Shown here: one piece after another, positions 43,182-52,870 of the stretch | Layout of the letters: every line of letters starts with the position of its first letter | Numbering within the stretch: position 1 is the stretch's first letter | NCBI RefSeq assembly: GCF_019097855.1 | Contig: NZ_JAHRGL010000014.1 | Coordinates: 39,883 to 103,882 of the forward strand | Direction: 5' to 3' | Source of the DNA: Geopseudomonas aromaticivorans | GTDB taxonomy: Bacteria > Pseudomonadota > Gammaproteobacteria > Pseudomonadales > Pseudomonadaceae | DNA: 64,000 bases | Notes under the pieces: generated by a model | Told to the model about the DNA's origin: nothing | The model's database searches: none | The model's input: the letters and a program-made list of their open reading frames with translations, nothing else | Made by a program: the position numbers and the translations under genes

Positions 43182-44636
43182 TCAGATGCCGCCCAGGCAC
43201 AGGTACTTGATCTCCAGGTACTCGTCGAGGCCGTACTTGGAGCCCTCGCGGCCGAGGCCGGAGGCCTTCATGCCGCCGAACGGCGCCACCTCGGTGGAGA
43301 TCAGTCCGGTGTTGATGCCGACCATGCCGTACTCCAGCGCCTCGGCGACGCGGAACACCCGGCCCAGGTCGCGGGCGTAGAAGTAGGCGGCCAGGCCGAA
43401 TTCGGTGGCGTTGGCCTGGCGGATCACGTCGGCCTCGTCGCTGAAGCGCAGCAGCGGCGCCAGCGGGCCGAAGGTTTCCTCCCTGGCCAGCAGCGCGCTC
43501 GGCGGCACGTCGACCAGCACGGTCGGCGCGAAGAAGTTGCCGCCCAGCGCCTGGCCGCCGGCGAGCACCCGGGCGCCCTGGCTCAGCGCTTCGTCGAGGT
43601 GGCGCTGCACCTTGGCCACCGCGCGGGCATCGATCAGCGGGCCGGTGGTTACCCCGGCCTCGCTGCCGTTGCCCACCTTGAGCGTGGCCACCGCGGCGGC
43701 GAGCTTCGCGGCGAAGGCGTCGTAGACCGACTCCTGCACGTAGATGCGGTTGGCGCACACGCAGGTCTGCCCGGCGTTGCGGTACTTGGAGATCATCGCC
43801 CCCTCGACCGCGGCATCCAGGTCGGCGTCGGCGAAGACGATGAAGGGCGCGTTGCCGCCCAGCTCCAGCGACAGCTTCTTCACGGTCGGCGCGCACTGCG
43901 CCATCAGCTGGATGCCGACGGCGGTCGAGCCGGTGAACGACAGCTTGCGCACGATCGGGTTCTCGCACAGCTCGGCGCCGACCTCGTGGCTGGCGGCGAT
44001 GTCGGCCGGCAGCACGCTGAACAGCCCGGCGGGAATCCCGGCGCGCTCGGCCAGCGCGGCCAGGGCCAGGGCGGAGAACGGCGTCTGCGGCGCCGGCTTG
44101 AGCACCATGGCGCAGCCGGCGGCCAGCGCCGGGCCGGCCTTGCGGGTGATCATCGCGCTGGGGAAGTTCCACGGCGTGATCGCCGCGGTGACGCCGACTG
44201 GCTCCTTCTGCACCAGGATGCGCTTGTCGGCGGCGTGCGCCGGGATCACGTCGCCGTAGGCGCGCTTGGCTTCCTCGGCGAACCACTCGATGAACGAGGC
44301 GGCATAGGCGATCTCGCCGCGCGCCTCGGCCAGCGGCTTGCCCTGCTCGGCGGTCATGATCTGCGCCAGGTCGTCCTGGTTGGCCATGATCAGCTCGTAC
44401 CACTTGCGCAGCTTGGTCGCGCGCTCCTTGGCGGTCAGCGCGCGCCAGGCCGGTTGCGCCGCCTGCGCCGCGGCGATGGCGCGGTGGGTCTCCGTGCGGC
44501 CCATGTTCGGCACGCTGCCCAGTTTTTCGCCGCTGGCCGGGTTGCAGATGTCGGTGCGCGCGCCGTGGTCGGCCTCGCACCACTGGCCGTTCACAAAGGC
44601 CTGCTGGCGGAACAGGTCGGGGTCCTTCAGTTCCAT
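43182..44636 (-). CDS. gabD: Succinate-semialdehyde dehydrogenase GabD
   Basis: This 484-residue NAD(P)-dependent dehydrogenase oxidises succinate semialdehyde to succinate. The catalytic glutamate is in [13 protein letters not shown] and the catalytic cysteine in [35 protein letters not shown] and [19 protein letters not shown] are GabD-type segments. It is the first gene of gabDT. A TTGACA element lies about 45 bases upstream. Confidence 0.95.
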   Translation of the reverse strand: MELKDPDLFRQQAFVNGQWCEADHGARTDICNPASGEKLGSVPNMGRTETHRAIAAAQAAQPAWRALTAKERATKLRKWYELIMANQDDLAQIMTAEQGKPLAEARGEIAYAASFIEWFAEEAKRAYGDVIPAHAADKRILVQKEPVGVTAAITPWNFPSAMITRKAGPALAAGCAMVLKPAPQTPFSALALAALAERAGIPAGLFSVLPADIAASHEVGAELCENPIVRKLSFTGSTAVGIQLMAQCAPTVKKLSLELGGNAPFIVFADADLDAAVEGAMISKYRNAGQTCVCANRIYVQESVYDAFAAKLAAAVATLKVGNGSEAGVTTGPLIDARAVAKVQRHLDEALSQGARVLAGGQALGGNFFAPTVLVDVPPSALLAREETFGPLAPLLRFSDEADVIRQANATEFGLAAYFYARDLGRVFRVAEALEYGMVGINTGLISTEVAPFGGMKASGLGREGSKYGLDEYLEIKYLCLGGI

Positions 44637-44818
44637 TGCGCTCTCCGCAGAGAAATGTTCGAAATGTCAAACAATCCTAGGCCGGGCGGGCGTGGCGGGC
44701 AATGGCTGTGCGGAAAAAGCCACACAGGGCAGCGCGGGCGGGTGGCCGCGTTCGACATCGCGAACACCCCTCGGCGCCGTGGACGACTCCCGTCAACATG
44801 CGTATCATGGCGCCCGCT

Positions 44819-44895
44819 GCACCAGTAGCTCAGCTGGATAGAGTACTGCCCTCCGAAGGCAGGGGTCGTGGGTTCGAATCCCGCCTGGTGCGCCA
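44819..44895 (+). tRNA. tRNA-Arg (CCG)
   Basis: The 77-base cloverleaf has a GCACCAG/CTGGTGC acceptor stem, AGCTCAGCTGGATAGAGT D-arm, anticodon loop CTCCGAA (anticodon CCG), GGTTCGAATCC T-arm, and an encoded CCA end. It reads Arg codon CGG. tRNA genes often serve as phage or island attachment sites, and here the DNA beyond it is accessory-like. Confidence 0.96.
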
Positions 44896-45073
44896 TCTCC
44901 CTTCGCTTCAGCGCCTTTTTCCTGAAGGCGTTCGCTGATCCGCTCCTCGGCTCAGCGCCCTCCCGAAATGTTCTCCAGTTCAATCGACGCGCCGCCCTGC
45001 CGATCCCGATGGCCGCTGCCGTCAGCGGCGTTGTCCAGTGGCGTTGCGGGGTGTCTCGGTGCCCCGGCTGTTA

Positions 45074-45137
45074 CAGGGGTCGGCCCGATGTTGACCCCTG
45101 CGCGAGGATCCTTCCCACGCCGCGCGCAGGAAGGATC
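45074..45137. terminator. Two hairpins between tRNA-Arg and the reductase gene
   Basis: CAGGGGTC...GACCCCTG (45074-45100) and GATCCTTCC...GGAAGGATC (45107-45137) are two perfect inverted repeats in the gap after the StyB-like gene, which ends at 45148. They probably end the minus-strand operon, though neither has a T-run. I see no copy of the tRNA 3' end here. Confidence 0.45.
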
Positions 45138-45147
45138 GCCCGCTGGC

Positions 45148-45648
45148 CTAGGCCGCCTGATCGCTCCCATCCAGGGTCGCGTAGCGCCCCTTGAAGAACA
45201 GCAGGGGGTCGCACTGGCGCTCCGCCAGGCTCAGCTTCAGCACGCGGCCGACGATGATCATGTGGTCGCCACCCTCGTAGCGATGCTCGGTCGCGCACTC
45301 GAAGTGCGCCAGGCAGCCGTGGAGCAGCGGCACGTCGCCAACTCCCCTGGCGGTATCGAGCCCGGCGAACTTGTCGGTGGAGGCTCGCGCGAAGCGGTCG
45401 GACAGGGCGGCCTGATCGGCCCCCAGCACATGCACGGCGAAGTGCTCGGCCTGGGCGAAGCTGGCGTAGCTGTAGGCGCTTTTGGCGATGCTCCACAGCA
45501 CCAGCGGCGGGGTCAGCGACACCGAGTTGAAGCTGCTCGCGGTCACGCCGATCGGTTGCTGGCGATCATCCTGGGTGGTCACGATGGTGATGCCGGTCGC
45601 GAAGTTGCTCAGTGCCTGCCTTAACTCTTTAGCTTCGATCATGTTCAT
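45148..45648 (-). CDS. styB: StyB-like flavin reductase
   Basis: This 166-residue reductase supplies FADH2 to the StyA-like oxygenase. It has the HpaC/StyB fold: ALSNFATGITIVTTQDDRQQPIGVTASSFNSVSLTPPLVLWSIAK at the N-terminal half and GGDHMIIVGRVLKL near the end. Two candidate starts (45648 and 45642); the first lies five bases after AGGGGG. Unlike classic styAB the gene is separated from styA by a porin gene, only 8 bases downstream of the porin stop, so the three form one operon. Confidence 0.85.
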   Translation of the reverse strand: MNMIEAKELRQALSNFATGITIVTTQDDRQQPIGVTASSFNSVSLTPPLVLWSIAKSAYSYASFAQAEHFAVHVLGADQAALSDRFARASTDKFAGLDTARGVGDVPLLHGCLAHFECATEHRYEGGDHMIIVGRVLKLSLAERQCDPLLFFKGRYATLDGSDQAA

Positions 45649-45656
45649 ACCACCCC

Positions 45657-46862
45657 CTAGAACGCGATGCCGTAATTCAGGGACAGCCAGTGCTGCCCCA
45701 TGTAGACGTTGGTCAGGCCGTCCGGGCCCGGGCCGTCACCCTTGACCTTCTCCTTGAACGAGCGGGCGTAGGCCAGGGACAGTTCATGGCCGTTATCGAG
45801 GCGATAGGTCGCCCCCGCCGTCGCATGCCGGCGGTTGGCGGACGGCGCCAGCAGGCCGAGGTAGGTGTCCTGGCTGTCGATGAGTTTGCTGCCGTGGTTG
45901 TAGCCGGCACGCAGGGTCAGTTCCGGCAGCACGTCGTAGGCCGCACCCACCCGCCATACCGTCTGGTTCTGCCAGCCGAAGCCCGGGCCGTTGGAGCTGC
46001 CGGGCGCGCCGGTGGCGGAACCGACCCCCGGGTTGGCGAGGGATTTGATGTCGCCCCACATGATGCGTTGCACATCCAGGCCCAGCGTCAGCCGGTCCTT
46101 CCGATAGGCCAGGCCCAGGGCATAGTTTTCCGGCACATCCATGTCGCCGTGTTCGGCCAGCAGGTTCTCGAAGTGGTCCATCTTCGACATGTAGCCACGG
46201 CTGGTATAGCTGGCGCCGACGCTGAATTCGTCGTTGAGCCTGGCCATCCAGCCCAGGCGCAGGCCCGTGCCGTAGGCCACGTCGCGTCCCTCGGGCAGGC
46301 CGATGCTGGCGGTGCCGTCGATATCCAGCGCCTGGCGGATCAGCAGCAGCCCCACGCCGACGCTGTGTACCTCGTTCAGTTGGCGCGAGTAGCTCAGGGT
46401 CCCGACCATCTGCTGGAATTCCGAGCCGGGGCTCTGCAGGCCACCGATATTGTCCGTGCTGGCGTAGCCGGTACCCACGCCATTGCCGACCAGGCTGAAG
46501 CCGATGCTGCTGCGCTCGTCGAGCATCTTGTTCAGGCCGAGCTGCGGGATCACGTACAGATCGCGGTCGTGGGAAGCCTCGTAGTCGGTGCCGGCGAACT
46601 CGGCGCCCTGGTCGACCTTGAGGAACGCCACGCCGAGGTCGAGGCGATCCCCTACCTGCACCATGCCCGCCGGGTTGGATGCGCCCACCAGGGCGTCCTG
46701 CGGCAAGGCCGTCACCACGCCGCCCATGCCTTCGGATTTCACCCCGTAGCCGTGGGGCATGGTGCCCTGGGTCGCCTGGGCGATGCTGCAGGGAAGTGCA
46801 CACAGGGCAACGGCGCTGGCCGCGATGCGCAGGCCGTGCCGTTTATGTTTTTTTATGGTCAT
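45657..46862 (-). CDS. FadL/TodX/XylN-type outer-membrane transporter
   Basis: This 401-residue protein has a signal peptide (basic MTIKKHKRHGLR, hydrophobic IAASAVALCALPCSIAQA), a FadL-type N-terminus (GTMPHGYGVKSEGMGGVVTALPQDALVGASNPAGMV), repeated beta-strands and a C-terminal aromatic end SLNYGIAF. The family moves hydrophobic substrates such as toluene, xylene and long-chain acids across the outer membrane. Lying between the StyA- and StyB-like genes, it should import their substrate. Confidence 0.9.
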   Translation of the reverse strand: MTIKKHKRHGLRIAASAVALCALPCSIAQATQGTMPHGYGVKSEGMGGVVTALPQDALVGASNPAGMVQVGDRLDLGVAFLKVDQGAEFAGTDYEASHDRDLYVIPQLGLNKMLDERSSIGFSLVGNGVGTGYASTDNIGGLQSPGSEFQQMVGTLSYSRQLNEVHSVGVGLLLIRQALDIDGTASIGLPEGRDVAYGTGLRLGWMARLNDEFSVGASYTSRGYMSKMDHFENLLAEHGDMDVPENYALGLAYRKDRLTLGLDVQRIMWGDIKSLANPGVGSATGAPGSSNGPGFGWQNQTVWRVGAAYDVLPELTLRAGYNHGSKLIDSQDTYLGLLAPSANRRHATAGATYRLDNGHELSLAYARSFKEKVKGDGPGPDGLTNVYMGQHWLSLNYGIAF

Positions 46863-46871
46863 GGTTCCCCC

Positions 46872-48101
46872 TCAGGCGGCCTTGCTGTCGAAGGAGGCGA
46901 TGAAGCGCTCGGCTTCCGCGCTGTCGTAGTACCAGGGGGTGAGCATCTTCGGATCGTTGAAGGCGTTGGAGAAGTGCGCGGCCAGCTGTGGCAGGCGGCC
47001 ACAGGCGCTGAGCACCTTGAGCACCGGCTCGGTGGGCGGCAGCAGATGGGTGTTGGTGAACTTGGCCACCCATTGGGCGTAGTCCCAGTAGCGCGCGAAG
47101 GTGGCGTTTTTCCACGCGTCGTCGAAGGCCTGCTCGCCCTGGTCGAGGATGCACTGCATGTAGACGTTGGCGCACTTGCTGGCGTTGTTGGAGCCCTGGC
47201 CAGTGATGGGGTCGTTGAGGACCAGCACATCGGCCATGCCGAGCACGGTACGTCCGGAGGGCAGGTAGCCGACCGGCTTGCGCACGGTCGGCGTGATGCG
47301 CCCCACCAGCGTGCACTGGTCGTCGGTCAGGCGCAGGTTCTGGCAGCGCTCGGCTTCCCAGGGGAAGTACTCCTCGATCATCTGCACGGCCAGCGCCAGA
47401 TGCTCCTCCTGGCTCTGCACCTCGTGCCAGCGATCCATCGGCCCATTCGGAATGCACTCGAGGTTGATGATGTCGCAGGGGCCGGACAGGGTCATGCCCG
47501 GGAAGTTGACGAGTTCGCCGATGCCCGGGTTGATGCTGATGTTGAGGGCGGAGAAGTCCTCGCGCGGCTTCATCCCGTGCACGTAGGTCAGGGAAATGGT
47601 GCGCAGCGGGGCGTCGAACGGGCTCAGCTCGTGGTCGCGCTCGAACAGCTTGCCGATCTCGCCCTTGCCGGTGGAGACGATCACCAGGTCGCTGCTCTGC
47701 GCATAGCGCTCCAGCTCGGCGATACCGGCATCCTCGATCACCAGTTCGCCGCCCCGACGCTGGAACTCGGCCATCCACACCGGCATCTTGATGCGCTGGT
47801 CCACCGACTGCCCCGGTGCGCTCATCAGACCGCGCCAGTCGATCAGCAGCTGATCGCCGCTACCGGCGCGCATGTGCACGCCGTCGGTGGGCGGACATTC
47901 CTGGTCCCAGAAGGCGATCCCGAGTTCACGCTCGAAGGCCAGCGCCATGTCGTACATGGACTGGCTGGACATGACCCGGCCCGCGCCGATCTGTTCGGCG
48001 CTGCGGTTGGAAACGATGCGGACGGCATAGCCCTGGCCAAGCAGGCCGATGCCGAGTTGCAGGCCGGCCTGGCCGGCTCCGATGATGGTGATCTTGCGCA
48101 T
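46872..48101 (-). CDS. styA: StyA-like FAD monooxygenase (styrene/indole type, group E)
   Basis: This 409-residue FAD-dependent oxygenase has the Rossmann motif IIGAGQAGLQLGIGL at residues 5-19 and group-E features: SGDQLLIDWRGLMSAPGQSVDQRIKMPVWM, LVIVSTGKGEIGKLFERD and LVLNDPITGQGSNNASKCAN, which corresponds to the StyA DP-LGQGAN segment. It receives FADH2 from the StyB-like partner and epoxidises a styrene- or indole-type double bond. It looks closer to indole/styrene monooxygenases of the SmoA/IndA kind than to the classic styrene-pathway StyA, but that needs a tree. No styrene oxide isomerase or styD gene follows. Confidence 0.82.
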   Translation of the reverse strand: MRKITIIGAGQAGLQLGIGLLGQGYAVRIVSNRSAEQIGAGRVMSSQSMYDMALAFERELGIAFWDQECPPTDGVHMRAGSGDQLLIDWRGLMSAPGQSVDQRIKMPVWMAEFQRRGGELVIEDAGIAELERYAQSSDLVIVSTGKGEIGKLFERDHELSPFDAPLRTISLTYVHGMKPREDFSALNISINPGIGELVNFPGMTLSGPCDIINLECIPNGPMDRWHEVQSQEEHLALAVQMIEEYFPWEAERCQNLRLTDDQCTLVGRITPTVRKPVGYLPSGRTVLGMADVLVLNDPITGQGSNNASKCANVYMQCILDQGEQAFDDAWKNATFARYWDYAQWVAKFTNTHLLPPTEPVLKVLSACGRLPQLAAHFSNAFNDPKMLTPWYYDSAEAERFIASFDSKAA

Positions 48102-48184
48102 GCTTCGTTGCTCCGTGGACGGCTATCGGTGGAGCCCCCTGCGGGGGGCCGATGCCAATGTGGAGCAACGGGGAGGACGGCAAC

Positions 48185-48219
48185 TATGCGCGCAATGCAG
48201 GGAGTATGCGCAAAGTGCA
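48185..48219 (-). promoter_or_regulatory. AraC/XylS-type direct-repeat operator
   Basis: On the minus strand two 15-bp repeats, TGCACTTTGCGCATA and TGCATTGCGCGCATA, lie 20 bases centre to centre. Both match TGCA-N6-GGNTA, the XylS half-site, except for GC in place of GG. They end 84 bases before the StyA-like start, a good position for activation by the adjacent AraC-family protein. Confidence 0.7.
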
Positions 48220-48281
48220 GTTATTTGCCGGGTGGCTGTTCAGGCTGCACCTATCGTCATCTTGGCCCGACTTGACGACGC

Positions 48282-49481
48282 TCAGTGTCGTTTGAGGATG
48301 GTCTCGCGGGGCGCTTCAGCGAACCGGTTGCGGTATTCGGTGGCGAAGCGGCCCAGCTGGAAGAAGCCCCAGTGGGTGGCGATTGCGGTGACGCTGCGCG
48401 GCTTGTGCGGGTCGAGCAGGTCCTGGCGTACCCGCGCCATGCGGATATCGCGCAGGTAGCGCATGGGACTCATGCCGAGAAAGCTCTGGAACCCGCTGTA
48501 CAGCGAGCGCGCGCTGACGCCGGTCAGGGTCGCCAGCGTCTCCGCCGTGATGGGCTGCTCCGGATGGGCCTGCAGGTACTCTGCGGCCAGCTTGACGTAG
48601 CGCGGCAGCACCTTGTGCTGCTGCTCATGCCCTTCGCCCGGCAGATTGTTCGGTTGCCATTGCAGCAGCGTGGTCATCAGCGTCTGTTCGAACTGGGTAC
48701 GAATCAGCGGTACCTCGAACAGCTGCGGGGCTCGCTGCAGCTCGTCGAATACACAGCGAGCCATGCTGCTCCAGGCGCGGCCCGCGGCACCCGACAGGTC
48801 CATGCCCACCTTGAAGCCGAGCGGCTGGCGGGGGCGGCGCCCGAGCAGGCTGGCCGCCTGCCGTTCCAGGGCCTCGCGCTCGATACGCACGACGATCTTC
48901 CGGCAGTCGCTGCTCCAGTTCATGGCCAGAGGGTCTTCGGGCGAATGCACCGTGGCGTATCCCGCATGGCTGAGCAGGTAGTCGCTGCCGGCCCGCTGCT
49001 GATCCGAGCCTGCCAGGGGGATCTGCACCAAAAAGAAGCGCTCCAGACTCCCCGGCTCGATGTTCACCGCGGCACCGTAGCTCATCTGGCTGAAGCTCAG
49101 GTGTTCGGTTTTCCAGTGCTGATGGCGATAGGACAGGTGTTCGTGCCCCGACTGCTGCTGCAGGCGGTGGTCGCAGAAGATGCCTGCCACCAGCTGCCGG
49201 GTCTCATCCAGATCGCCGGATTGGTGGCAGCTGAAGTCCAGGGCGAGACTATCGATAGCGTTGTTCACGGCGTTTGTGTGCTTCAGCCAAGCGGAGAGAG
49301 AACCTGTTCGCGCTGACGAGCGATCAGGAGTCACTGGCAGCAAAGCAAGCGTTGTGCCAAGGGTGGCCGAGGCTGGCTTGTGCGGCGATTTCTGCGCATT
49401 TGTGCGCCTTATGGCGCAACTTCGCGGCTGATCGAGGAATTTGTGGCGGGATGGTCGGGCATGATGGATTCCCTCTGTCAA
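48282..49481 (-). CDS. AraC/XylS-family transcriptional activator
   Basis: This regulator has up to 399 residues: an N-terminal AraC-binding-like domain (VNIEPGSLERFFLVQIPLAGSDQ) and a C-terminal double helix-turn-helix (TLTGVSARSLYSGFQSFLGMSPMRYLRDIRMARVRQDLL and VTAIATHWGFFQLGRFATEYRNRFAEAPRETI). The layout is that of XylS, AkbS and CbdS, which respond to aromatic effectors. The first ~70 residues are atypical, so a later non-ATG start near LSAWLKHTNAVN is possible. It lies upstream of the styA-porin-styB operon and divergent from mhpB. Confidence 0.88.
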   Translation of the reverse strand: MTEGIHHARPSRHKFLDQPRSCAIRRTNAQKSPHKPASATLGTTLALLPVTPDRSSARTGSLSAWLKHTNAVNNAIDSLALDFSCHQSGDLDETRQLVAGIFCDHRLQQQSGHEHLSYRHQHWKTEHLSFSQMSYGAAVNIEPGSLERFFLVQIPLAGSDQQRAGSDYLLSHAGYATVHSPEDPLAMNWSSDCRKIVVRIEREALERQAASLLGRRPRQPLGFKVGMDLSGAAGRAWSSMARCVFDELQRAPQLFEVPLIRTQFEQTLMTTLLQWQPNNLPGEGHEQQHKVLPRYVKLAAEYLQAHPEQPITAETLATLTGVSARSLYSGFQSFLGMSPMRYLRDIRMARVRQDLLDPHKPRSVTAIATHWGFFQLGRFATEYRNRFAEAPRETILKRH

Positions 49482-50068
49482 GGACTGACATCCAGGAGGA
49501 GCACGCGGGCGTGCTCAGGCCTTTTGTTGTTGTTTTTGCGGCTTGGTGACGGCTCAACCTAGCGGCGCCGCCGGCGCAGGGCAATCCCGTGAGCGCAGCC
49601 GCTATCCGAAAAGTGCAGGAGCCTGCTGGCGCCGCCGGCCCGATCCTCGGCCGAGCGGCCATCCGCCACCTCCGCCTGTCGGCCTATCCCGGCATGGCCA
49701 ATGCGCGCGCTCCGGTTTTTTGCGCAGGCAGGATTTTGCGCTGACGGGATAGCACCGTGACTCAGCGGAGCGCCGTCCCCGGGTACCGTCCCTAAGATTG
49801 CCGGCATGTCAGCGCCAACCAGCGCTCAGCCGGGGCGGCCGCCGAGTCGGTGTCCTGCCAGGCGAAGCGTTCGGGGCACTGACCCGCGAGCCGGCTCTGT
49901 CCGGTGCCGCCAATGGCAGCCTGCCGTTATCAGCCTGGGGGAGTCGCCCGTGAAAGACGCGATGCATCACGTTGTCCTGACGTTTGCCGGCGCCGAGTGT
50001 GGTCGGGGCCGCCGCGCCAGCGAAAGCTGCGCTGGCCATTGCCGTGCGGGCGCGCAGGGGGAGTTGTC
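49482..50068. other. 587-base divergent gap without a recognisable gene
   Basis: The gap separates the AraC-type regulator from mhpB. Near 49378-49427 there are several short inverted TGCGC/GCGCA elements, which could be regulator sites. Short open frames here have no credible ribosome sites or composition. No sigma-54 element was found. It probably holds the promoter of the mhpB-led operon. Confidence 0.4.
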
Positions 50069-51013
50069 GTGAGCGCCTATCTGCACTGTCTGTCGCATAC
50101 GCCCTTGATGGGGCATTTCGATCCCGAGCCGGCCGTGCTGGCCGAGATCGATGACGTCGTCGCCGCGGCCCGTCAGCGGATCGCCGACTTTGCGCCGGAA
50201 CTGGTCATCCTGTTCTCGCCGGACCATTTCAACGGCTTCTTTTATGACCTGATGCCGTCGTTCTGCATCGGCATGGCCGCCCATGCCATCGGCGACTTCG
50301 GCACCGCCGCCGGTGCGCTCGACGTGCCGCGCGAGCTGGCCGAGGCGTGCGCCAATGCGGTGCTGGCCGCGGGGGTGGATGCCGCCGTGTCCTACCGCAT
50401 GCAGGTCGACCACGGTTTCGCGCAGCCGCTGGAGCAACTGCTCGGCGGTCTGGATCGCTGTCCGGTGATTCCCGTCTTCATCAACTCGGTGGCGGTGCCG
50501 CTGCCGGGCTTCCAGCGCGCCCGCCTGCTCGGCGAGGCCATCGGCCGCTTTGCCCGGACGCTGGACAAGCGAGTCCTGTTCCTCGGCTCAGGGGGGCTGT
50601 CGCATCAGCCGCCGGTACCGGAGCTGGCCAAGGTCGACGCCCGCATGGCCGACCGCCTGCTGGGCAGTGGCCGCAACCTGCCGGCCGACGAACGCGAAGC
50701 CCGCCAGCAGCGGGTGATCCTCGCGGCCCAGCGTTTCAGCAGTGACCCGAATTCGCTGCATCCGCTCAACCCCGAGTGGGACCAGCAGTTTCTCGACATG
50801 CTCAGCGAGGGCCGCCTCGCCGAACTGGATGCGCTGGGCAATGAGGAGTTGTCCGCGCTGGCCGGCAGGTCCACCCACGAGGTGAAGACCTGGATGGCCG
50901 CCTTCGCCGCGCTGTCCGCTTTCGGTCCCTATCAGGCCAGCGAGCGCTATTACCGGCCGATCCCCGAATGGATCGCCGGCTTTGGCTCGCTCAGCGCCCG
51001 GCCGGCGAGCTAA
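50069..51013 (+). CDS. mhpB: 2,3-dihydroxyphenylpropionate/cinnamate 1,2-dioxygenase MhpB
   Basis: This 314-residue LigB-type extradiol dioxygenase (the length of E. coli MhpB) cleaves the ring of catechols with a side chain next to the hydroxyls. Landmarks: [18 protein letters not shown] at the N-terminus, [42 protein letters not shown], and [17 protein letters not shown] near residue 175, with the histidines expected to bind iron and act as acid/base. The start is GTG at 50069 by homology; upstream open frame is not conserved. It heads mhpB-C-D-F-E. Confidence 0.93.
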   Translation: MSAYLHCLSHTPLMGHFDPEPAVLAEIDDVVAAARQRIADFAPELVILFSPDHFNGFFYDLMPSFCIGMAAHAIGDFGTAAGALDVPRELAEACANAVLAAGVDAAVSYRMQVDHGFAQPLEQLLGGLDRCPVIPVFINSVAVPLPGFQRARLLGEAIGRFARTLDKRVLFLGSGGLSHQPPVPELAKVDARMADRLLGSGRNLPADEREARQQRVILAAQRFSSDPNSLHPLNPEWDQQFLDMLSEGRLAELDALGNEELSALAGRSTHEVKTWMAAFAALSAFGPYQASERYYRPIPEWIAGFGSLSARPAS

Positions 51014-51101
51014 GGCGGTACGAGCAGTTTCCCACTGCGCGCAGCGGCCATGCCTCGGCCTGGCCGCTGCGCGCCACACTCCGGATTGAGGCAAGCACGC
51101 G

Positions 51102-51971
51102 ATGACGGCAACCACCCAGGCACCGACCGAGGCATCCACCAGCAAATTCGTCCGCATCCATGAGGGCGACCTCGACCTGCAGCTGCACTACAACGACTGC
51201 GGCGCGGGTGCGGAAACCGTGGTCATGCTGCATGGCTCCGGACCCGGCGCCAGCGGCTGGGCCAACTTCAACCGCAACATCGAACCGCTGGTGGCGGCCG
51301 GCTACCGGGTGATCCTCATGGACTGCCCGGGCTGGAGCAAGAGCGATCCCATCGTCTGCAACGGCTCGCGCTCCGACCTCAACGCTACCGCCCTCAAGGG
51401 CCTGCTCGACGCCCTCGACCTCGACCGCGTGCACCTGATCGGCAACTCGATGGGTGGCCACAGCGCGGTCGCCTTCGCCCTGGCCAACCCCGCGCGGGTC
51501 GGCAAGCTGGTGCTGATGGGCGGCGGCACCGGCGGCGCCAGTCCGTTCACGCCGATGCCCACCGAAGGCATCAAGCTGCTGCAGGGCCTGTACCGCGAGC
51601 CGAGCATCGACAACCTGAAGAAGATGATGGAGGTCTTCGTCTTCGACAGCAGCGAGCTGACCGAGGAGCTGTTCCAGGCGCGCCTCGACAACATGCTGGG
51701 CCGTCGCGACCACCTGGACAACTTCGTCAAGAGCCTGGCGGCCAACCCCAAGCAGTTCCCCGACTTCAGCCCGCGCCTGGGCGAGATCAGCGCGCCGACC
51801 CTGATCGTCTGGGGCAGCAACGACCGCTTCGTGCCGCTGGACAGCGGCCTGCGCCTGCTCGCCGGCCTGCCCAACGCCGAACTGCACGTGTTCAACCGCT
51901 GCGGCCACTGGGCGCAGTGGGAACACGCCGACAAGTTCAACCGCCTGGTGCTGGATTTCCTCAGCCACTGA
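51102..51971 (+). CDS. mhpC: Meta-cleavage product hydrolase MhpC
   Basis: This 289-residue alpha/beta hydrolase cuts the C-C bond of the ring-fission product, giving 2-hydroxypentadienoate and succinate or fumarate. The nucleophile is S116 in GNSMGG; H269 lies in [11 protein letters not shown]; the oxyanion region is [11 protein letters not shown]. Size and order match E. coli MhpC (288). It is 88 bases after mhpB. Confidence 0.94.
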   Translation: MTATTQAPTEASTSKFVRIHEGDLDLQLHYNDCGAGAETVVMLHGSGPGASGWANFNRNIEPLVAAGYRVILMDCPGWSKSDPIVCNGSRSDLNATALKGLLDALDLDRVHLIGNSMGGHSAVAFALANPARVGKLVLMGGGTGGASPFTPMPTEGIKLLQGLYREPSIDNLKKMMEVFVFDSSELTEELFQARLDNMLGRRDHLDNFVKSLAANPKQFPDFSPRLGEISAPTLIVWGSNDRFVPLDSGLRLLAGLPNAELHVFNRCGHWAQWEHADKFNRLVLDFLSH

Positions 51972-52043
51972 ACGAGTCGCTGCCGATGGCCGCCGCGGCC
52001 TTGCCGGGGCGCCGCCGGCAGCGCGCCATTCCCGAGGTGAACC

Positions 52044-52838
52044 ATGAAAGTGACCCAATCGACCCTGGAACAACTGGCCGCCGCCCTGCGCGGCGCCGAG
52101 GCGAGCGGAGAGGCCGTCGAGCCGCTGCGCGGCCTGATCGGCGAGGACAACGGCGCGGCGGCCTACGCCATCCAGCGCCTCAACATCGCCCACGGCGTCG
52201 CCGCCGGCCGCCGCGTGGTCGGCCGCAAGATCGGCCTGACCAACCCCAAGGTGCAGGCCCAGCTCGGCGTCGACCAGCCGGACTTCGGCACCCTGTTCGC
52301 CGACATGGGCTACGGCGACAACGAGGTGGTGCCGTTCGGTCGCGTGCTGCAGCCGAAGATCGAGGCCGAGATCGCCCTGATCCTCGCCAAGGACCTGCCG
52401 CGCGCCGACACCACCTTCGCCGAGCTGCTCGACGCCACCGGCTGGGTACTGCCGGCGCTGGAGATCGTCGGTTCGCGCGTGCAGAACTGGAACATCCGCT
52501 TCGTCGACACCGTGGCCGACAACGCCTCCAGCGGCTGCTACGTGCTCGGTGGCCCGGCGCGGCGCATCGCCGACGTCGATCTGCGTCTGGCCGCCATGCG
52601 CATGACCCGCAATGGCGAGGAGGTGTCCAGCGGCAGCGGCGCCGAGTGCCTCGGCCATCCGCTGAACGCCGCCGTGTGGCTGGCGCGGACCATGGCCCGT
52701 CTGGGCGAGCCGCTCAAGGCTGGCGACGTCATCCTCACCGGCGCCCTCGGCCCGATGGTCGGCGTGGCCGCCGGCGACCGCTTCGAGGCGGTGATCGAAG
52801 GCCTCGGCCAGGTCGCCGTCAACTTCTCGGCCGAGTGA
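52044..52838 (+). CDS. mhpD: 2-keto-4-pentenoate hydratase MhpD
   Basis: This 264-residue hydratase of the FAH-like superfamily adds water to 2-hydroxypenta-2,4-dienoate, giving 4-hydroxy-2-oxovalerate. The metal-binding segment is [13 protein letters not shown], with further landmarks [30 protein letters not shown] and [17 protein letters not shown]. It lies 72 bases after mhpC and 32 before mhpF. Confidence 0.94.
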   Translation: MKVTQSTLEQLAAALRGAEASGEAVEPLRGLIGEDNGAAAYAIQRLNIAHGVAAGRRVVGRKIGLTNPKVQAQLGVDQPDFGTLFADMGYGDNEVVPFGRVLQPKIEAEIALILAKDLPRADTTFAELLDATGWVLPALEIVGSRVQNWNIRFVDTVADNASSGCYVLGGPARRIADVDLRLAAMRMTRNGEEVSSGSGAECLGHPLNAAVWLARTMARLGEPLKAGDVILTGALGPMVGVAAGDRFEAVIEGLGQVAVNFSAE

Positions 52839-52870
52839 TCGGCAAGCTGCGTGCACAAGAGAACGACACC

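Noticed and set aside
42041-43210. Long open frame antisense to gabT
   Set aside because: It mirrors the coding bias of gabT, is rich in H/G/A/Q, and has no start signals.
44896-44930. Hairpin GCGCCTT/AAGGCG just after tRNA-Arg as an attachment-site remnant
   Set aside because: It is a simple stem without similarity to the tRNA 3' end; a tRNA processing or termination role is simpler.
49806-50072. 88-codon ORF upstream of mhpB
   Set aside because: No ribosome site, arginine/serine-rich shadow composition, no domain; probably part of the promoter region.
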